Shown here in pieces: positions 35,646 to 44,869 of a stretch of DNA of 64,000 nucleotides. The notes under the pieces are model-generated. The model had not been told where the DNA came from. It worked only from the letters and a program-made list of their open reading frames with translations, and searched no databases. The DNA comes from Arthrobacter sp. ES3-54 (GTDB taxonomy: Bacteria; Actinomycetota; Actinomycetes; Actinomycetales; Micrococcaceae): NCBI RefSeq assembly GCF_029504395.1, contig NZ_JAQFIF010000002.1, positions 124,001-188,000 of the forward strand, written 5' to 3'. A program made the position numbers and the translations under genes. Each line of letters begins with the position of its first letter. The stretch's first letter is position 1.

Positions 35646-35757
35646 CCGTTTTCTTGCGCCGGTTCACCTGATGCACTGATTAACTTGTGCGCCGGTTCCA
35701 TGCTGCCCGGCGTCTCCCCTAAGACTGTCGGATCACCGGGCGGGCGCAAACTACGGA

Positions 35758-35772
35758 TTTCAATCATTGAAA
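35758..35772. promoter_or_regulatory. Candidate operator (site B), perfect palindrome but for the centre
   Basis: TTTCAATCATTGAAA overlaps the stop codon of the upstream hydrolase gene and lies 113 bases before the esterase start at 35645. It fits the TTTC-N7-GAAA pattern of the locus and would control the esterase-FAH-monooxygenase-DUF3500 unit. Confidence 0.6.
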
Positions 35773-36777
35773 GGGCTTTGCAGAGGCCAGCTCCGCCGCA
35801 AGGAATGTTAGCCCCTGCCGCACGATCCCCAGCGCGGCCGAGTGGTTGAGGTAGCCGTGCGTGGCCCCCGCTTCCAGCCGGAAGGCCACCTGGACGCCAG
35901 CCGCGTGGAGCGATTCCCTGAAGTGCTCAGCCGACGGACGCAGGTCATCGTATTCGCAGGCAATGACCGCCACCGGGGGGAGCCCGGAGGGATCGGCATG
36001 GCCGGGCAGGGCATACGAGGACGCCATCCCGGCGGGGCCGCCGATGTAGTTCTCCACCATTGCCCGGCAGTCGTCCTCGGTGAAGCGCAGGATCCGCGGC
36101 AGGCTGGAAAGCACCCTGCCGTCGGGCACCGCGGCCGAATCCGGAGAGGGAAGCACGGCGTGCAGGAACGGGTACGCCAGAAGCAGCTTGGCGGGCGGGG
36201 CCAGGCCGGCGTCCTTGAGATACATCGCGGCGCCGACGGCGAGGTTCCCGCCGGCGCTGGCGCCGCCAAGGCACAGACTTCCGGGCGCCACCCCAAGCTC
36301 CTCGGCGTGGGCTGCCGCCCAGATCCACGCCGCGAGCACGTCTTCGTGCGGGACCGGGAAATGGACGCCGTCGCGGGCCAGCCGGTACTCGACGGAGAAC
36401 ACCAAGCCGCCGGTCCGGTCAGCCAGTTCCCGGGCGACCTGGTCGGCCTCCCGCATGTCCAGCGCGCCTCCGGCGAACCCGCCGCCATGCAGCCACACCA
36501 GGCCGGGTAGCCCCGCACCGGACGTGAACTCCGCCGCCGAACCCCGGTCACCGCCCAAGGGAAGGATGCCGGGGCCGTAGATCCGGATGGGCACGGGTCC
36601 GTTGGGCCCGGGCGCTTCCACCGAGCGGATCGGTACGGCAGGGGCGGTGTAGGGCAGATCCGCGCCGCTGAACGCCTCCAGCCGCTGCATCCCGGCCGGA
36701 TCGGCGAGGAGATCGGCGAAGGAGCCGGCTTCAGCCACATGGTGCATGAGGGCGGCCAGCTCCATGTCCAGGGTCAT
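35764..36777 (-). CDS. Alpha/beta hydrolase, hormone-sensitive-lipase family
   Basis: A 337-residue esterase. LVWLHGGGFAGGALDM is the HGGG oxyanion motif, LCLGGASAGGNLAVGAAM the GxSxG elbow with the nucleophile Ser, CEYDDLRPSAE the acid and GATHGYLNH the His. ATGA overlap with the rhamnosidase stop shows translational coupling, so it works with that enzyme. Removing acetyl or other acyl groups from plant glycosides is the most natural role, but unproven. Confidence 0.87.
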   Translation of the reverse strand: MTLDMELAALMHHVAEAGSFADLLADPAGMQRLEAFSGADLPYTAPAVPIRSVEAPGPNGPVPIRIYGPGILPLGGDRGSAAEFTSGAGLPGLVWLHGGGFAGGALDMREADQVARELADRTGGLVFSVEYRLARDGVHFPVPHEDVLAAWIWAAAHAEELGVAPGSLCLGGASAGGNLAVGAAMYLKDAGLAPPAKLLLAYPFLHAVLPSPDSAAVPDGRVLSSLPRILRFTEDDCRAMVENYIGGPAGMASSYALPGHADPSGLPPVAVIACEYDDLRPSAEHFRESLHAAGVQVAFRLEAGATHGYLNHSAALGIVRQGLTFLAAELASAKPFQ

Positions 36778-39479
36778 GGCTGAAACACCGGCTCGCGCGC
36801 GCCCTCGGCGGCGGATGAAGGAACCGCGGTTGCAGGAAGTGCGCAGCTGAACGAATGCGTCCCTGAACCGACCTCGACGCCGGTGGTCCCGCCGTCGGGC
36901 AGGTACACCGCGGCGGTGCAGCCGGCCGGGACCGTCACCGCAAGCGAGAATTCCTGGCCCGCCAGCTCCCAGCGCACGGCAGCCTCCCCATAGGGGGTCT
37001 CGTGCCGGGCCGCGGCCCACGCCAGCCCCCCGCCTGGCCGCGGCCGGATGGCGAGTTTCCGGTACCCGGGTTCAGCCGGTGCCAGGCCGGCCACGCTGCG
37101 GTGCATCCAGTCGGCCACGGCCCCGAGGGCGTAGTGGTTGAAGGAAGTCATTTCGCCCTCATTGATGCTGCCGTCCGGGAGCATGGAGTCCCAGCGTTCC
37201 CAGATGGTGGTGGCGCCCATTGTCACGGAGTAGAGCCAGGACGGGCACTCGGTCTGGAGGAGCAGGCGGTAGGCCGCCGTCGCGTGGCCTTCATCGCTGA
37301 GCGCGTCGCAGACCAGCGGGGTTCCCACGAACCCGGTGGCGATGCGGTAGCCGTCGGCTTCCACGGTGTCCGCCAACCGGGCGGCCGCGGCGGGATGTTC
37401 GGCCGGTTCGAGGAGTCCGAAGCGCAGGGCCACCGCGTAGGCCGTCTGCGTGGATGGCCGGAGCCGGCCGTCGTCAACGTAACGCTTCCGGAACACCGCC
37501 CGGGACCGGGCGGACAGCTCGCGCAACCGCTCCGCTTCCGTGTCCTGGCCCAGCAGCCCGGCAGCCTCGCCCGCCACCGCCGCCGAGTACACCAGGTAGG
37601 CCTGCGCCACGAGCTGCCACGGGGTACGCGCATCGCCGGGCGCGTCCGGCGGTGCGGCCGGGTCCAGCCAGTCGCCGAATTGGAAGCCGTGCTCAAACTG
37701 CAGTTCCGGGCCGGCGGCCTGGGCCGCGGCTTCCAGCCAGGCCATCATTCCCGGCAGTTGCCGGCGGAGGAACGCGGGGTCGCCCGTGCGCTGGTACAGC
37801 ACCCATGGAACAAGTACGGCGGCGTCACCCCAGGCGGCCATGACGGGACGGTCCGGGAACGGCGGCTTTTCGGCCACCACTTCCGGGACCACCAGCGGCG
37901 GCGGCCCGTCGGTCCCCTGCTCCGCGGCGAGGTCCTTGAGCCAGGACGTGGTGAAACCGGGGATCCGGTACAGGAAGGACGCGGTGGCGGCGAAGATCTG
38001 GAAGTCGCCGGTCCAGCCGAGCCGCTCGTTGCGCTGCGGGCAGTCCGTGGGCACGTCGACAAAGTTCCCGCGCATCCCCCACACCACGTTTGCGTGGAGC
38101 TGGTTCAGCATCGGTTCGGAGCATTCGAACGTGCCCGTTCGCACCAGCTCGGAATGGATCACGACGGCGGTGAAGGCTCCGGGGTCCAGCTCGCCGGGCC
38201 AGCCGCTCACCTCCACGTAGCGGAACCCGTGGATGGTGTACTCGGGCTCCCAGGTTTCGCCGCCCGAATCGCCGCGCAAGATGTAGCGGTCGGTCTGCTT
38301 GGCGACGCGCAGCGGCCTGACGCCGAGTTCGCCGTGCTCCAGAACCTCGGCGTGCCGCAGCACCACCTCAGTGCCGGCCGCACCGCTTACAGTGAAACGC
38401 ACCCGGCCCACCAGGTTCTGGCCGAAGTCCAGAATGGTCTTTCCCGAGGGCGTTCCCAGCACGGCTTTGACCTGCAGCTCGTCGGTGGCCCGGACGGGCG
38501 GGCCGTCGGGCGCGACTAGGACTGCAGGATCGAAGCCGTCAACCACGACGGCGGGCTGCAGCGTGCCGGTGGCCGCACCGGCCGCTCCGGCCTCAGCCCA
38601 GCCACGGTTCCGGAGCCGCGCATCGAAAGTTTCGCCGTCGTACAGGTCTGCCGACAGCACCGGCCCCCGCCCGGCCAGCCACGACGCACCCGAGCCAATC
38701 ATGCTCACTGCCCCGCCGGCGTCGGTCATTTCCAGCTGGGCGATCACGGCAGTGCGGTTGCCGTACGTGTTGCGCTTCTCCTGGAAGCCCAGATTGCCAC
38801 GCCACCAGCCGTCCGCGAACTCAAGGCCGATCACGTTAGTGCCAGGCCGGAGATATTCCGTGACGTCGTAGCTCTGGTAGCGCAGGCGGTGGTGGTAGCT
38901 GGTCCAGCCCGGAGTCAGGATGTCCCGGCCCACGCGGCGGCCATTGATGTGCGCCACGTAGACGCCGTGGGCGCTGGCGTAGAGCCGGGCGGACGCCACG
39001 GGCCCGGCCACTTCGAACGTCCGGCTCAGGCGCGCTGCCGGCTCGTTGGCGTCGCTGGCCTCGTCCCAGGCCGGGCGGATCATGGCTGCCTGCCAATCGG
39101 CCGCGTTCAGCAATCCCGCCTCTACGTAGGCAACGGGGCTCCATTCGGAGGGCGCGTCGCCGCCGCTGCCCCAGACACGGACGCGGACGGCAACGCGCTG
39201 GCGGCTCGCCAGCGGCGGTGCAGGCCAGGGCTGCAGGAGCTGCTCCCTGGTCTCGGTGCGGCCGTAGCTTGTCAGGCTGGCCTCGTCGGGGCCGAGCTGG
39301 AGTTCGTAGGCGGTCTGAACCCAGCCAGGTATTCCGGTGGCGACCTGCCAGGAAAGCCGCGGCCGGTCCTCGCCGATGCCGAAGGGTTCCTCGTGGTGTT
39401 CGAAGCGGGGCGAGGAGGGAACGGCGGCCAGCGAGAGGGCGGCGTCCTGCACCGGGAAGCGAAGGGTATTTGGAGTCAA
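36774..39479 (-). CDS. Alpha-L-rhamnosidase (GH78), intact copy
   Basis: A 901-residue glycosidase that removes terminal alpha-L-rhamnose, for example from rutin, quercitrin or naringin. Domain order is N-terminal Ig-like region, rhamnosidase N-terminal beta domain (AHGVYVAHINGRRVGRDILTPGWTSYH), the (alpha/alpha)6 catalytic barrel and a C-terminal beta domain. Catalytic residues expected for GH78 are present in VPTDCPQRNERLGWTGDFQ (Asp, Glu, Asp) and in ATTIWERWDSM (Glu). No signal peptide, so it acts inside the cell on imported glycosides. Operator site C lies 80 bases upstream. Confidence 0.93.
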   Translation of the reverse strand: MTPNTLRFPVQDAALSLAAVPSSPRFEHHEEPFGIGEDRPRLSWQVATGIPGWVQTAYELQLGPDEASLTSYGRTETREQLLQPWPAPPLASRQRVAVRVRVWGSGGDAPSEWSPVAYVEAGLLNAADWQAAMIRPAWDEASDANEPAARLSRTFEVAGPVASARLYASAHGVYVAHINGRRVGRDILTPGWTSYHHRLRYQSYDVTEYLRPGTNVIGLEFADGWWRGNLGFQEKRNTYGNRTAVIAQLEMTDAGGAVSMIGSGASWLAGRGPVLSADLYDGETFDARLRNRGWAEAGAAGAATGTLQPAVVVDGFDPAVLVAPDGPPVRATDELQVKAVLGTPSGKTILDFGQNLVGRVRFTVSGAAGTEVVLRHAEVLEHGELGVRPLRVAKQTDRYILRGDSGGETWEPEYTIHGFRYVEVSGWPGELDPGAFTAVVIHSELVRTGTFECSEPMLNQLHANVVWGMRGNFVDVPTDCPQRNERLGWTGDFQIFAATASFLYRIPGFTTSWLKDLAAEQGTDGPPPLVVPEVVAEKPPFPDRPVMAAWGDAAVLVPWVLYQRTGDPAFLRRQLPGMMAWLEAAAQAAGPELQFEHGFQFGDWLDPAAPPDAPGDARTPWQLVAQAYLVYSAAVAGEAAGLLGQDTEAERLRELSARSRAVFRKRYVDDGRLRPSTQTAYAVALRFGLLEPAEHPAAAARLADTVEADGYRIATGFVGTPLVCDALSDEGHATAAYRLLLQTECPSWLYSVTMGATTIWERWDSMLPDGSINEGEMTSFNHYALGAVADWMHRSVAGLAPAEPGYRKLAIRPRPGGGLAWAAARHETPYGEAAVRWELAGQEFSLAVTVPAGCTAAVYLPDGGTTGVEVGSGTHSFSCALPATAVPSSAAEGAREPVFQP

Positions 39480-39558
39480 CGTCGGCTCGATTCGTCACGA
39501 AGGGGAAGACTTGGGCTCCCCCAGCGTCCCGGGAACGGCACTGCGCCCGCTAGCGATG

Positions 39559-39574
39559 TTTCATTGACTGGAAA
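39559..39574. promoter_or_regulatory. Candidate operator (site C)
   Basis: TTTCATTGACTGGAAA (TTTC-N8-GAAA) lies 80 bases before the start of the intact rhamnosidase gene, in the 39480-39660 gap that otherwise holds no gene. Confidence 0.6.
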
Positions 39575-39660
39575 CCGGGTACGAGGGCCGGTTTGTGCGG
39601 CCGCCCTCCTGCTGCCGAGTCTGACCGGGCATGGCGATCTGCCTGGTCAGTGCAGAATCC

Positions 39661-40020
39661 TCACTCCACGCAAAGGCAGAAGGGGTGGCCAGCCGGGTCG
39701 AGGAACACCCGGAAGGTGGTGCCCGGCTGCGAGTCCGCTTTGGTGGCCCCCAGCTCGACAGCGACATTCTCGCCCTCGTCCAGGTCCTGCACCATCAGGT
39801 CCAGGTGCATCTGCTGTGGCACCGCCTGGCCCGGCCATTCCGGCGCCCGGTAGCCGTCCACCTGCTGAAACGAAATGCAGTTGCTGCCGTCGTCAGGGCG
39901 GATCTCGGCCCAGTCACCGTCATCCTTCACGTTCCAGCCGAGCAGGGCACCGTAAAAGCCCGCGAGGGCCCCGGCGTCGGGGCAATCAATGACGAGACCT
40001 GGGAAGCGTGCGATAGCCAT
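39661..40020 (-). CDS. VOC (glyoxalase-like) family protein
   Basis: A 119-residue single vicinal-oxygen-chelate domain with LVIDCPDAGALAGFYGALLGWNV and the C-terminal PAGHPFCLCVE. Metal-ligand-like His is seen in QQMHLDLMV. It is too short to be an extradiol ring-cleavage dioxygenase, which needs two to four modules. It lies 34 bases after the esterase and is probably the last gene of the importer/rhamnosidase operon. Role unknown. Confidence 0.8.
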   Translation of the reverse strand: MAIARFPGLVIDCPDAGALAGFYGALLGWNVKDDGDWAEIRPDDGSNCISFQQVDGYRAPEWPGQAVPQQMHLDLMVQDLDEGENVAVELGATKADSQPGTTFRVFLDPAGHPFCLCVE

Positions 40021-40054
40021 ACCGGAATGCTACCCCCGGAAATTGAGCCCGTCC

Positions 40055-41056
40055 CTAAAGCTCCTGGGCGAAATAAGCCACCGCTGAGCCGAGGATCCGG
40101 CCCAGCTGGTCCTCCGCGCCGAAGAAGCAGTGGTCGCCGCCCCGGATGGGGATGAGTTGGTGGCGGACGTTCGCATCGGCGAGCGCGGCGGCCAGCAGTG
40201 CGCTCTGGGAGAGCGGGACCAGGCCGTCGCTGTCGCCGTGGACCAGCAGGAACGGCGGCGCGTCGGCGGTGACATCGGCAGTGACATAGTCCAGCGGGCT
40301 CGCGGCGGCCAGCAAGGCAGGATCGGCGGTGCCGCCCACCAGCATGGGGCCCGGTTCCAGGCTCATGCCGTCCGGCACCGCCGCGCTCAACGGTCCGGCC
40401 ATCATTCCCGGCGGCATGCTCATGGCCGGCATGTCCGGCAGCGAGGACACCCCGTAGAAGTCGACGACGGCGCTCACGGCGCTGGAGTGCCCCTGGACTC
40501 CGAGGCCACCTTCCAGGTCCTCCCTGGCGCCGGTAAGTCCCAGCAGGGCGGCCAGGTGCCCGCCGGCCGATTCGCCCCACGCGCCGATCCGGCCGGCGTC
40601 GATCCCCAGCATGTCTGCGTGCTCGCGGAGGTACCGGACGGCGGCCTTGAGGTCGTGCAGCTGCGCCGGGAACGGCGCTTCGAGGGCATGGCGGTAGTCC
40701 ACGGTGGCGCACGCGATGCCGGCTTCGTTCAGCAGACGGAACACTGAGTCCGGGGCGAAGGTTGGCGGCAGCTCGGGGCGGTCCCCCAGTTGGAAGGCGC
40801 CGCCGTGGATCCACACAACCAGCGGCACCGGCGTCCCGGCAGCGTTGCGGGGCAGCCAGATATCCATGGTGAGCCTGCGGAAGCCGATGGCGATCGCATA
40901 GCTGACTTCGCGGTGGACAGCAGAGTATTCCGACACGACGTCGGCCGCGCCCGGGGGCAGAAACGCCGGGAAGGCCGGGGCCGGCAGCCCTGCTGGTGCC
41001 GCCGGTTCTGCTTCGCCAGGGGCGGTTTTCATGGCTGTGGCGGCGTCCGGGGTCAC
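40055..41056 (-). CDS. Alpha/beta hydrolase, esterase/lipase
   Basis: A 333-residue hydrolase: LVVWIHGGAFQLGDR (oxyanion), GAWGESAGGHLAALLG (nucleophile elbow), LLVHGDSDGLVPLSQS (acid) and RGGDHCFFG (His). A Met/Pro-rich insert lies between the elbow and acid. The GTG start overlaps the rhamnosidase stop by four bases and has AAGGAG upstream. It mirrors the pairing of the other rhamnosidase with an esterase, suggesting each glycosidase has a de-esterifying partner. Confidence 0.86.
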   Translation of the reverse strand: MTPDAATAMKTAPGEAEPAAPAGLPAPAFPAFLPPGAADVVSEYSAVHREVSYAIAIGFRRLTMDIWLPRNAAGTPVPLVVWIHGGAFQLGDRPELPPTFAPDSVFRLLNEAGIACATVDYRHALEAPFPAQLHDLKAAVRYLREHADMLGIDAGRIGAWGESAGGHLAALLGLTGAREDLEGGLGVQGHSSAVSAVVDFYGVSSLPDMPAMSMPPGMMAGPLSAAVPDGMSLEPGPMLVGGTADPALLAAASPLDYVTADVTADAPPFLLVHGDSDGLVPLSQSALLAAALADANVRHQLIPIRGGDHCFFGAEDQLGRILGSAVAYFAQEL

Positions 41057-43796
41057 GATGCACTCCTTGCAAGTTGGGGCTGGTGGTCATTACCGCCGGC
41101 AGGGGCGGTGAAGGTATGGGTTCCGGGCCCGACGACGGCGTTCGACTGGTCGGTGAGGCGGACTTCCGCTGTGGTGCCGGGCGGGACGGTCGCAATGAGG
41201 GTGATCTCGCCGTCGTCGATTGCCCAGCTGACGCCGATGAGGCCCTGAGGGCCGCGGTGCGAGGTGGCCGCGGAGGTGATTCCGGCGCCGGGACGGGGCT
41301 CGATGATGATCCGTTCGTAGGCCGCACTCCCGGGTGCCTGGCGCAGGCCGGCCGTGTAGCGGTGCAGGAACGAGATAACGGCGCCTTTGCTGTAGTGGTT
41401 CAGCGACTGGCGCGCCGTCCCGTCCTCGCTTATTCCGTCCCAGGCTTCCCACATGGTGGTGGCACCGCGGTCCACCATCACCAGCCAGGAGGGCTCGGAG
41501 TCCTGCATGAGCAATTCATAGGCGAGATCCGGCTGTCCGTTCTCGGCGAGCACAGGCAGCAGGTAAGGGGTGGCCAGGAAGCCGGTGCCAAGGTGTGTGC
41601 CGGCGTCGCGGACGAGGGTGACCAACTGCTTGACCACCGCCTGCCGGCCGCTGTCCGGAACGAGGTCAAAAGCCAGCGCGCGCACGCAATTGGCCTGCGT
41701 ACCGCCGTCGCCTCTTTCATTTCCCACTGTTCCGATTCCCGCTGTTCCGATTCCCGCTGTTCCGTTTCCCACTGTTCCGTTTCCCACTGTTCCGTCGGCC
41801 CGCAAGTATCCCCGCTGCCACGCGCGGCGGATGTTTTCGGAGAGCTCCCCGAGTTCCTTGGCTCTGTCCCCCTTGCCCAGCACGGCGGCAATCCTGGCCA
41901 TGATGGCGGAGGAGTGCCGGTAGTAGGCGGTGGCCACGATACCGTTGTCGGCGGACCGGGAGGCGAATAAGTCCGGCGCCGGGCCATCCGGTTCCATCCA
42001 TTCGCCGAAATGGAAGCCGGTGTCCCAGAGATACTGCTCATGCGGGGCCGGCGTGGCCTGCGCCGCCGCCCTGGCCGGGTGCCGATTGCCCTCCGCGGTG
42101 CTGCGGACGAAGCCGAGCCAGCGTTCCATCGCCTCCCAGTTCTGTTCCAGGATGCCGGTGTCACCGGTGGCGAGATGGATCTCCCAGGGCACCATGACCA
42201 CCGCATCTCCCCACCCTGAGGACCCGTTTGTGAAGGCCATGAATTCCGCACTGGTTATCTCCGGTCCCGGCGAGGGGGAGATGTTAACCACCACGCCGTT
42301 GTCCCACTGGTCCGCGCGGACGTCCCTGAGCCACTTCGCCGTAAAACCTGCCACGTCGAAGAGGTAGGCGGCCGTTGGTACAAACAGCTGCCAGTCGCCG
42401 GTCCAGCCGGCCTTTTCCCGCTGCGGGCAATCGGTGGGAACTTCACAGGCGTTACCGCGGAAGCTCCACTCCACAATGTCGTGGAGCTTGTTAAGCCGGT
42501 GGTCGCTGCAGTTGAAGGTGCCCAGGCGTTCCAGATCGGTCTGGACCATGCAGCCCGCGATGTCCGCCGGTTCCAGGTCTGCGTCCAGGCCCTGCACCGA
42601 GATGTACTGGAAGCCATGGGTGGTGTGGCGCGGCTCGAACACCTCGCCGGGGGCTCCGGATGCCACCAAGGAATCCACTTGACCGGGGTCGAGAAACTGC
42701 CCCGTGTTGCGGAAATCATGGGGGCGGAGGTGGTCCTGGGTGACGTCGCCGTCAACGCCCAGGGCTTCGCCATAGACCAGCGTGACAGTCTTCCCCGGGG
42801 CGCCAAGCCGGCTCAGGCGGACCCAGCCGTTGATGTTCTGGCCCAGGTCCACGATCTGGTTGCCGTTGCTGAGGCGGGTGATGGACACCGGAAGCAGTTC
42901 CGCCACAATCCGTGTGGGCGGCGCCACGGGGCCGGTGAGGGCGGCGAAGCTGGCGTCGCGAAGAACCACGTGTCCAGTTGCCCCGTGGCCTCGGCGGAAA
43001 TTCACTCGCTGGCCGGCCATGAGATCGGCGCTGACGATCTCCGTCGCGGAAACGTCCCACGAGCCGTCGGTGCCGATGACCGTCCGTTGTCCGCCGGACT
43101 CCAGCTCCAGCTGAGCCAGGAAGGCCGTCTGCGTTCCGTACATGTCGGAGTCGCGCGTGTACCCGAACGTGCCGCGGTACCAGCCGTCGGTAAGGATGGC
43201 CCCGACGGTGTTGGCACCGGGCCGGAGCAGGTCGGCGATATCAAAAGCCTGCACCTGGAGCGTGCTGTGGTAACTCGTCGAGCCCGGTGTGAGCTGCTGG
43301 TCCCCCACCCTCACGCCGTTGATGAAGAGCTCGTAGATGCCATGGGCTGTGGCATAGGCACGCGCAAAACCCGGTGCGGCGTCCAGCGTGAAGGTCTTGG
43401 ACAGCCCGTAGCCGGGCGCTCCCCCGGTTCCGGAACCGACGGTTCGTCGGGGCCGATCCACTGCGCGGTCCAATCTGCGGGGTGCAGCAGGCCCAGTTCC
43501 ACGGCCATGGGCTCGGACCAGGCGGACAGAACTTCGGTACCGTCAGAGTCCACGTTCCAGGTCCGGACCGTCCAGTCGAAGCAGTCCCGGGAACCAATGT
43601 CCGGCCCCCCGTAGGGCACGAAGCAATGGGTGCCGCCGTCCACGCGCCCGGTGTCCCAGCCGTTGCTCGTGGTCAGCTGGTAGGCGGTCTGCCGGAACGT
43701 GCCGTGCGGCGGGGTCCAGCTGAATTTGGGCAGCGTGTTGGTGATTCCGAAGGCTTCGCTAAGGTGATTGGTCCGAAGGTGCGTGGGGTGGTTCAT
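41053..43796 (-). pseudogene. Alpha-L-rhamnosidase (GH78), second copy, interrupted by a one-base frameshift
   Basis: Translation starts at ATG 43796 (GGGAG upstream) with MNHPTHLRTNHLSEAFGITN and runs in frame to DWTAQWIGPDEPSVPEP. It then meets a run of five G on the coding strand (43421-43425). With six G the reading continues as PGGAPGYGLSKTFTLDAAPG and on to the stop at 41053, giving 914 residues; with five it goes out of frame. The rest is intact GH78: VPTDCPQREKAGWTGDWQ and ATTMWEAWDG carry the catalytic acids. Either the deletion is real (recent loss or slippage-controlled expression) or it is a homopolymer error in the assembly. The downstream esterase is coupled to its stop. Confidence 0.85.
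41720..41794. repeat. Five 15-bp tandem units in the frameshifted rhamnosidase gene
   Basis: Units at 41720, 41735, 41750, 41765 and 41780 follow WTTCCCRCTGTTCCG (W = A/T, R = A/G). On the coding strand they encode N/I-G-T-V/A-G repeats within an inter-helix loop of the catalytic barrel. Confidence 0.92.
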
Positions 43797-43861
43797 GCGG
43801 GGAAGCTCCCTGAAGTTGGGCTCAGCTGGCGTAGGCGGTTCTGACGCCCCGCTGCGCGGGG

Positions 43862-44869
43862 TCAGGCGTAGTGGCAGGCGACGTCGGCGGCGCCTACCTG
43901 GCGGTGGGCCGGACGCTCGGCGGTGCAGAGTTCCGTGGCGAGCGGGCACCGCTGGCTGAAGGGGCAGCCCCCGGGCGACGCCGCCACGGCAGCGGCCGTT
44001 CGGACGCCAAGGGATTCGCGCAGCATCCTCCGCTCGGCCTGTTCCGCTGGCCTCGGCACAGGCGAGGCGGCCACGAGGGCCTGGGTGAAGGGGTGCTTGG
44101 GCGACTCCGTGACGGCTGCCGCGGGCCCGCTTTCCATCACTTGGCCACGGTAGAGGACCACAACGCGCTGCGCCAGGAACTGGACCACCGAGATGTCGTG
44201 AGCGATAAACAGGTAGCTGAGCCCGCGTTCGTCGCGGAGGTCGGCCAGGAGGTTGAGTACCTGGGCCTGGGTGGAGAGATCCAGGGCACTGACGGCCTCA
44301 TCGCACACCACAAGCTTCGGTTCGCAGATCAGGGCACGGGCAACGGCGATCCGCTGGCGCTGACCGCCGGAGAACTGGCTAGGGTAGCGGTCCACGGCCT
44401 CGCGGGGCAGCCCCACGCGTTCAAGCATGGCTTCGGCTTTCTCGCGCGCCACAGCGCCGTTAACTCCGCGGATCCGCAGCGGCTCCGCCAGCGAAGCACC
44501 GATGCTCTGGCGCGGGTTCAGCGAGGAGTTCGGGTCCTGGAAAACCGCCCGCAGTTCACCACCGAGGGCGCGACGCTCTGCAGCACCAGCATGGGTGATG
44601 TCCTTGCCCTGGTAGCTGATGGTGCCGCCGGCGCTCTTCTGGAGGCCAAGGATCGCCTTGCCTATGGTGGATTTTCCGGAGCCGGATTCCCCTACCAGTC
44701 CTACCGTCTCGCCCTGGCGGATGGAGAAGCTGACGCCGTCCACCGCTGCCGGGGCTGCTGCAGCTTTCCGGCCGCGGCCGTACCGGACCACCAGGTCCTT
44801 GACCTCAAGCATGGGCTGCTCCGGCGCAACTGGCACCGTATCCTGCCGTTCTGCCGTCTCGATGCTCAT
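43862..44869 (-). CDS. Oligopeptide-type ABC transporter ATP-binding protein (DppF/OppF-like)
   Basis: A 335-residue ATPase. Walker A is GLVGESGSGKSTIGKAI, Q loop AVFQDPNSSLNPRQSIG, signature FSGGQRQRIAVARAL, Walker B LVVCDEAVSALD. The C-terminal oligo-HPY region ends with the Cys pattern GCPFSQRCPLATELC, typical of Opp/Dpp ATPases. ATG 44869 overlaps the upstream stop (ATGA). It energises uptake with the permeases upstream. A small hairpin (43847-43861) follows its stop before the rhamnosidase. Confidence 0.93.
   Translation of the reverse strand: MSIETAERQDTVPVAPEQPMLEVKDLVVRYGRGRKAAAAPAAVDGVSFSIRQGETVGLVGESGSGKSTIGKAILGLQKSAGGTISYQGKDITHAGAAERRALGGELRAVFQDPNSSLNPRQSIGASLAEPLRIRGVNGAVAREKAEAMLERVGLPREAVDRYPSQFSGGQRQRIAVARALICEPKLVVCDEAVSALDLSTQAQVLNLLADLRDERGLSYLFIAHDISVVQFLAQRVVVLYRGQVMESGPAAAVTESPKHPFTQALVAASPVPRPAEQAERRMLRESLGVRTAAAVAASPGGCPFSQRCPLATELCTAERPAHRQVGAADVACHYA

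Noticed and set aside
39661..40020. Extradiol ring-cleavage dioxygenase in the flavonoid operon
   Set aside because: The VOC protein has a single 119-residue module, too short for a functional extradiol dioxygenase, and lacks the full His-His-Glu set in recognisable positions.
43311..43949. Separate short N-terminal rhamnosidase-like gene
   Set aside because: The last residues after the G run (ERPATGCPRPSRW) are not GH78-like while the other frame continues the family sequence at once, so this is one gene broken by a frameshift.
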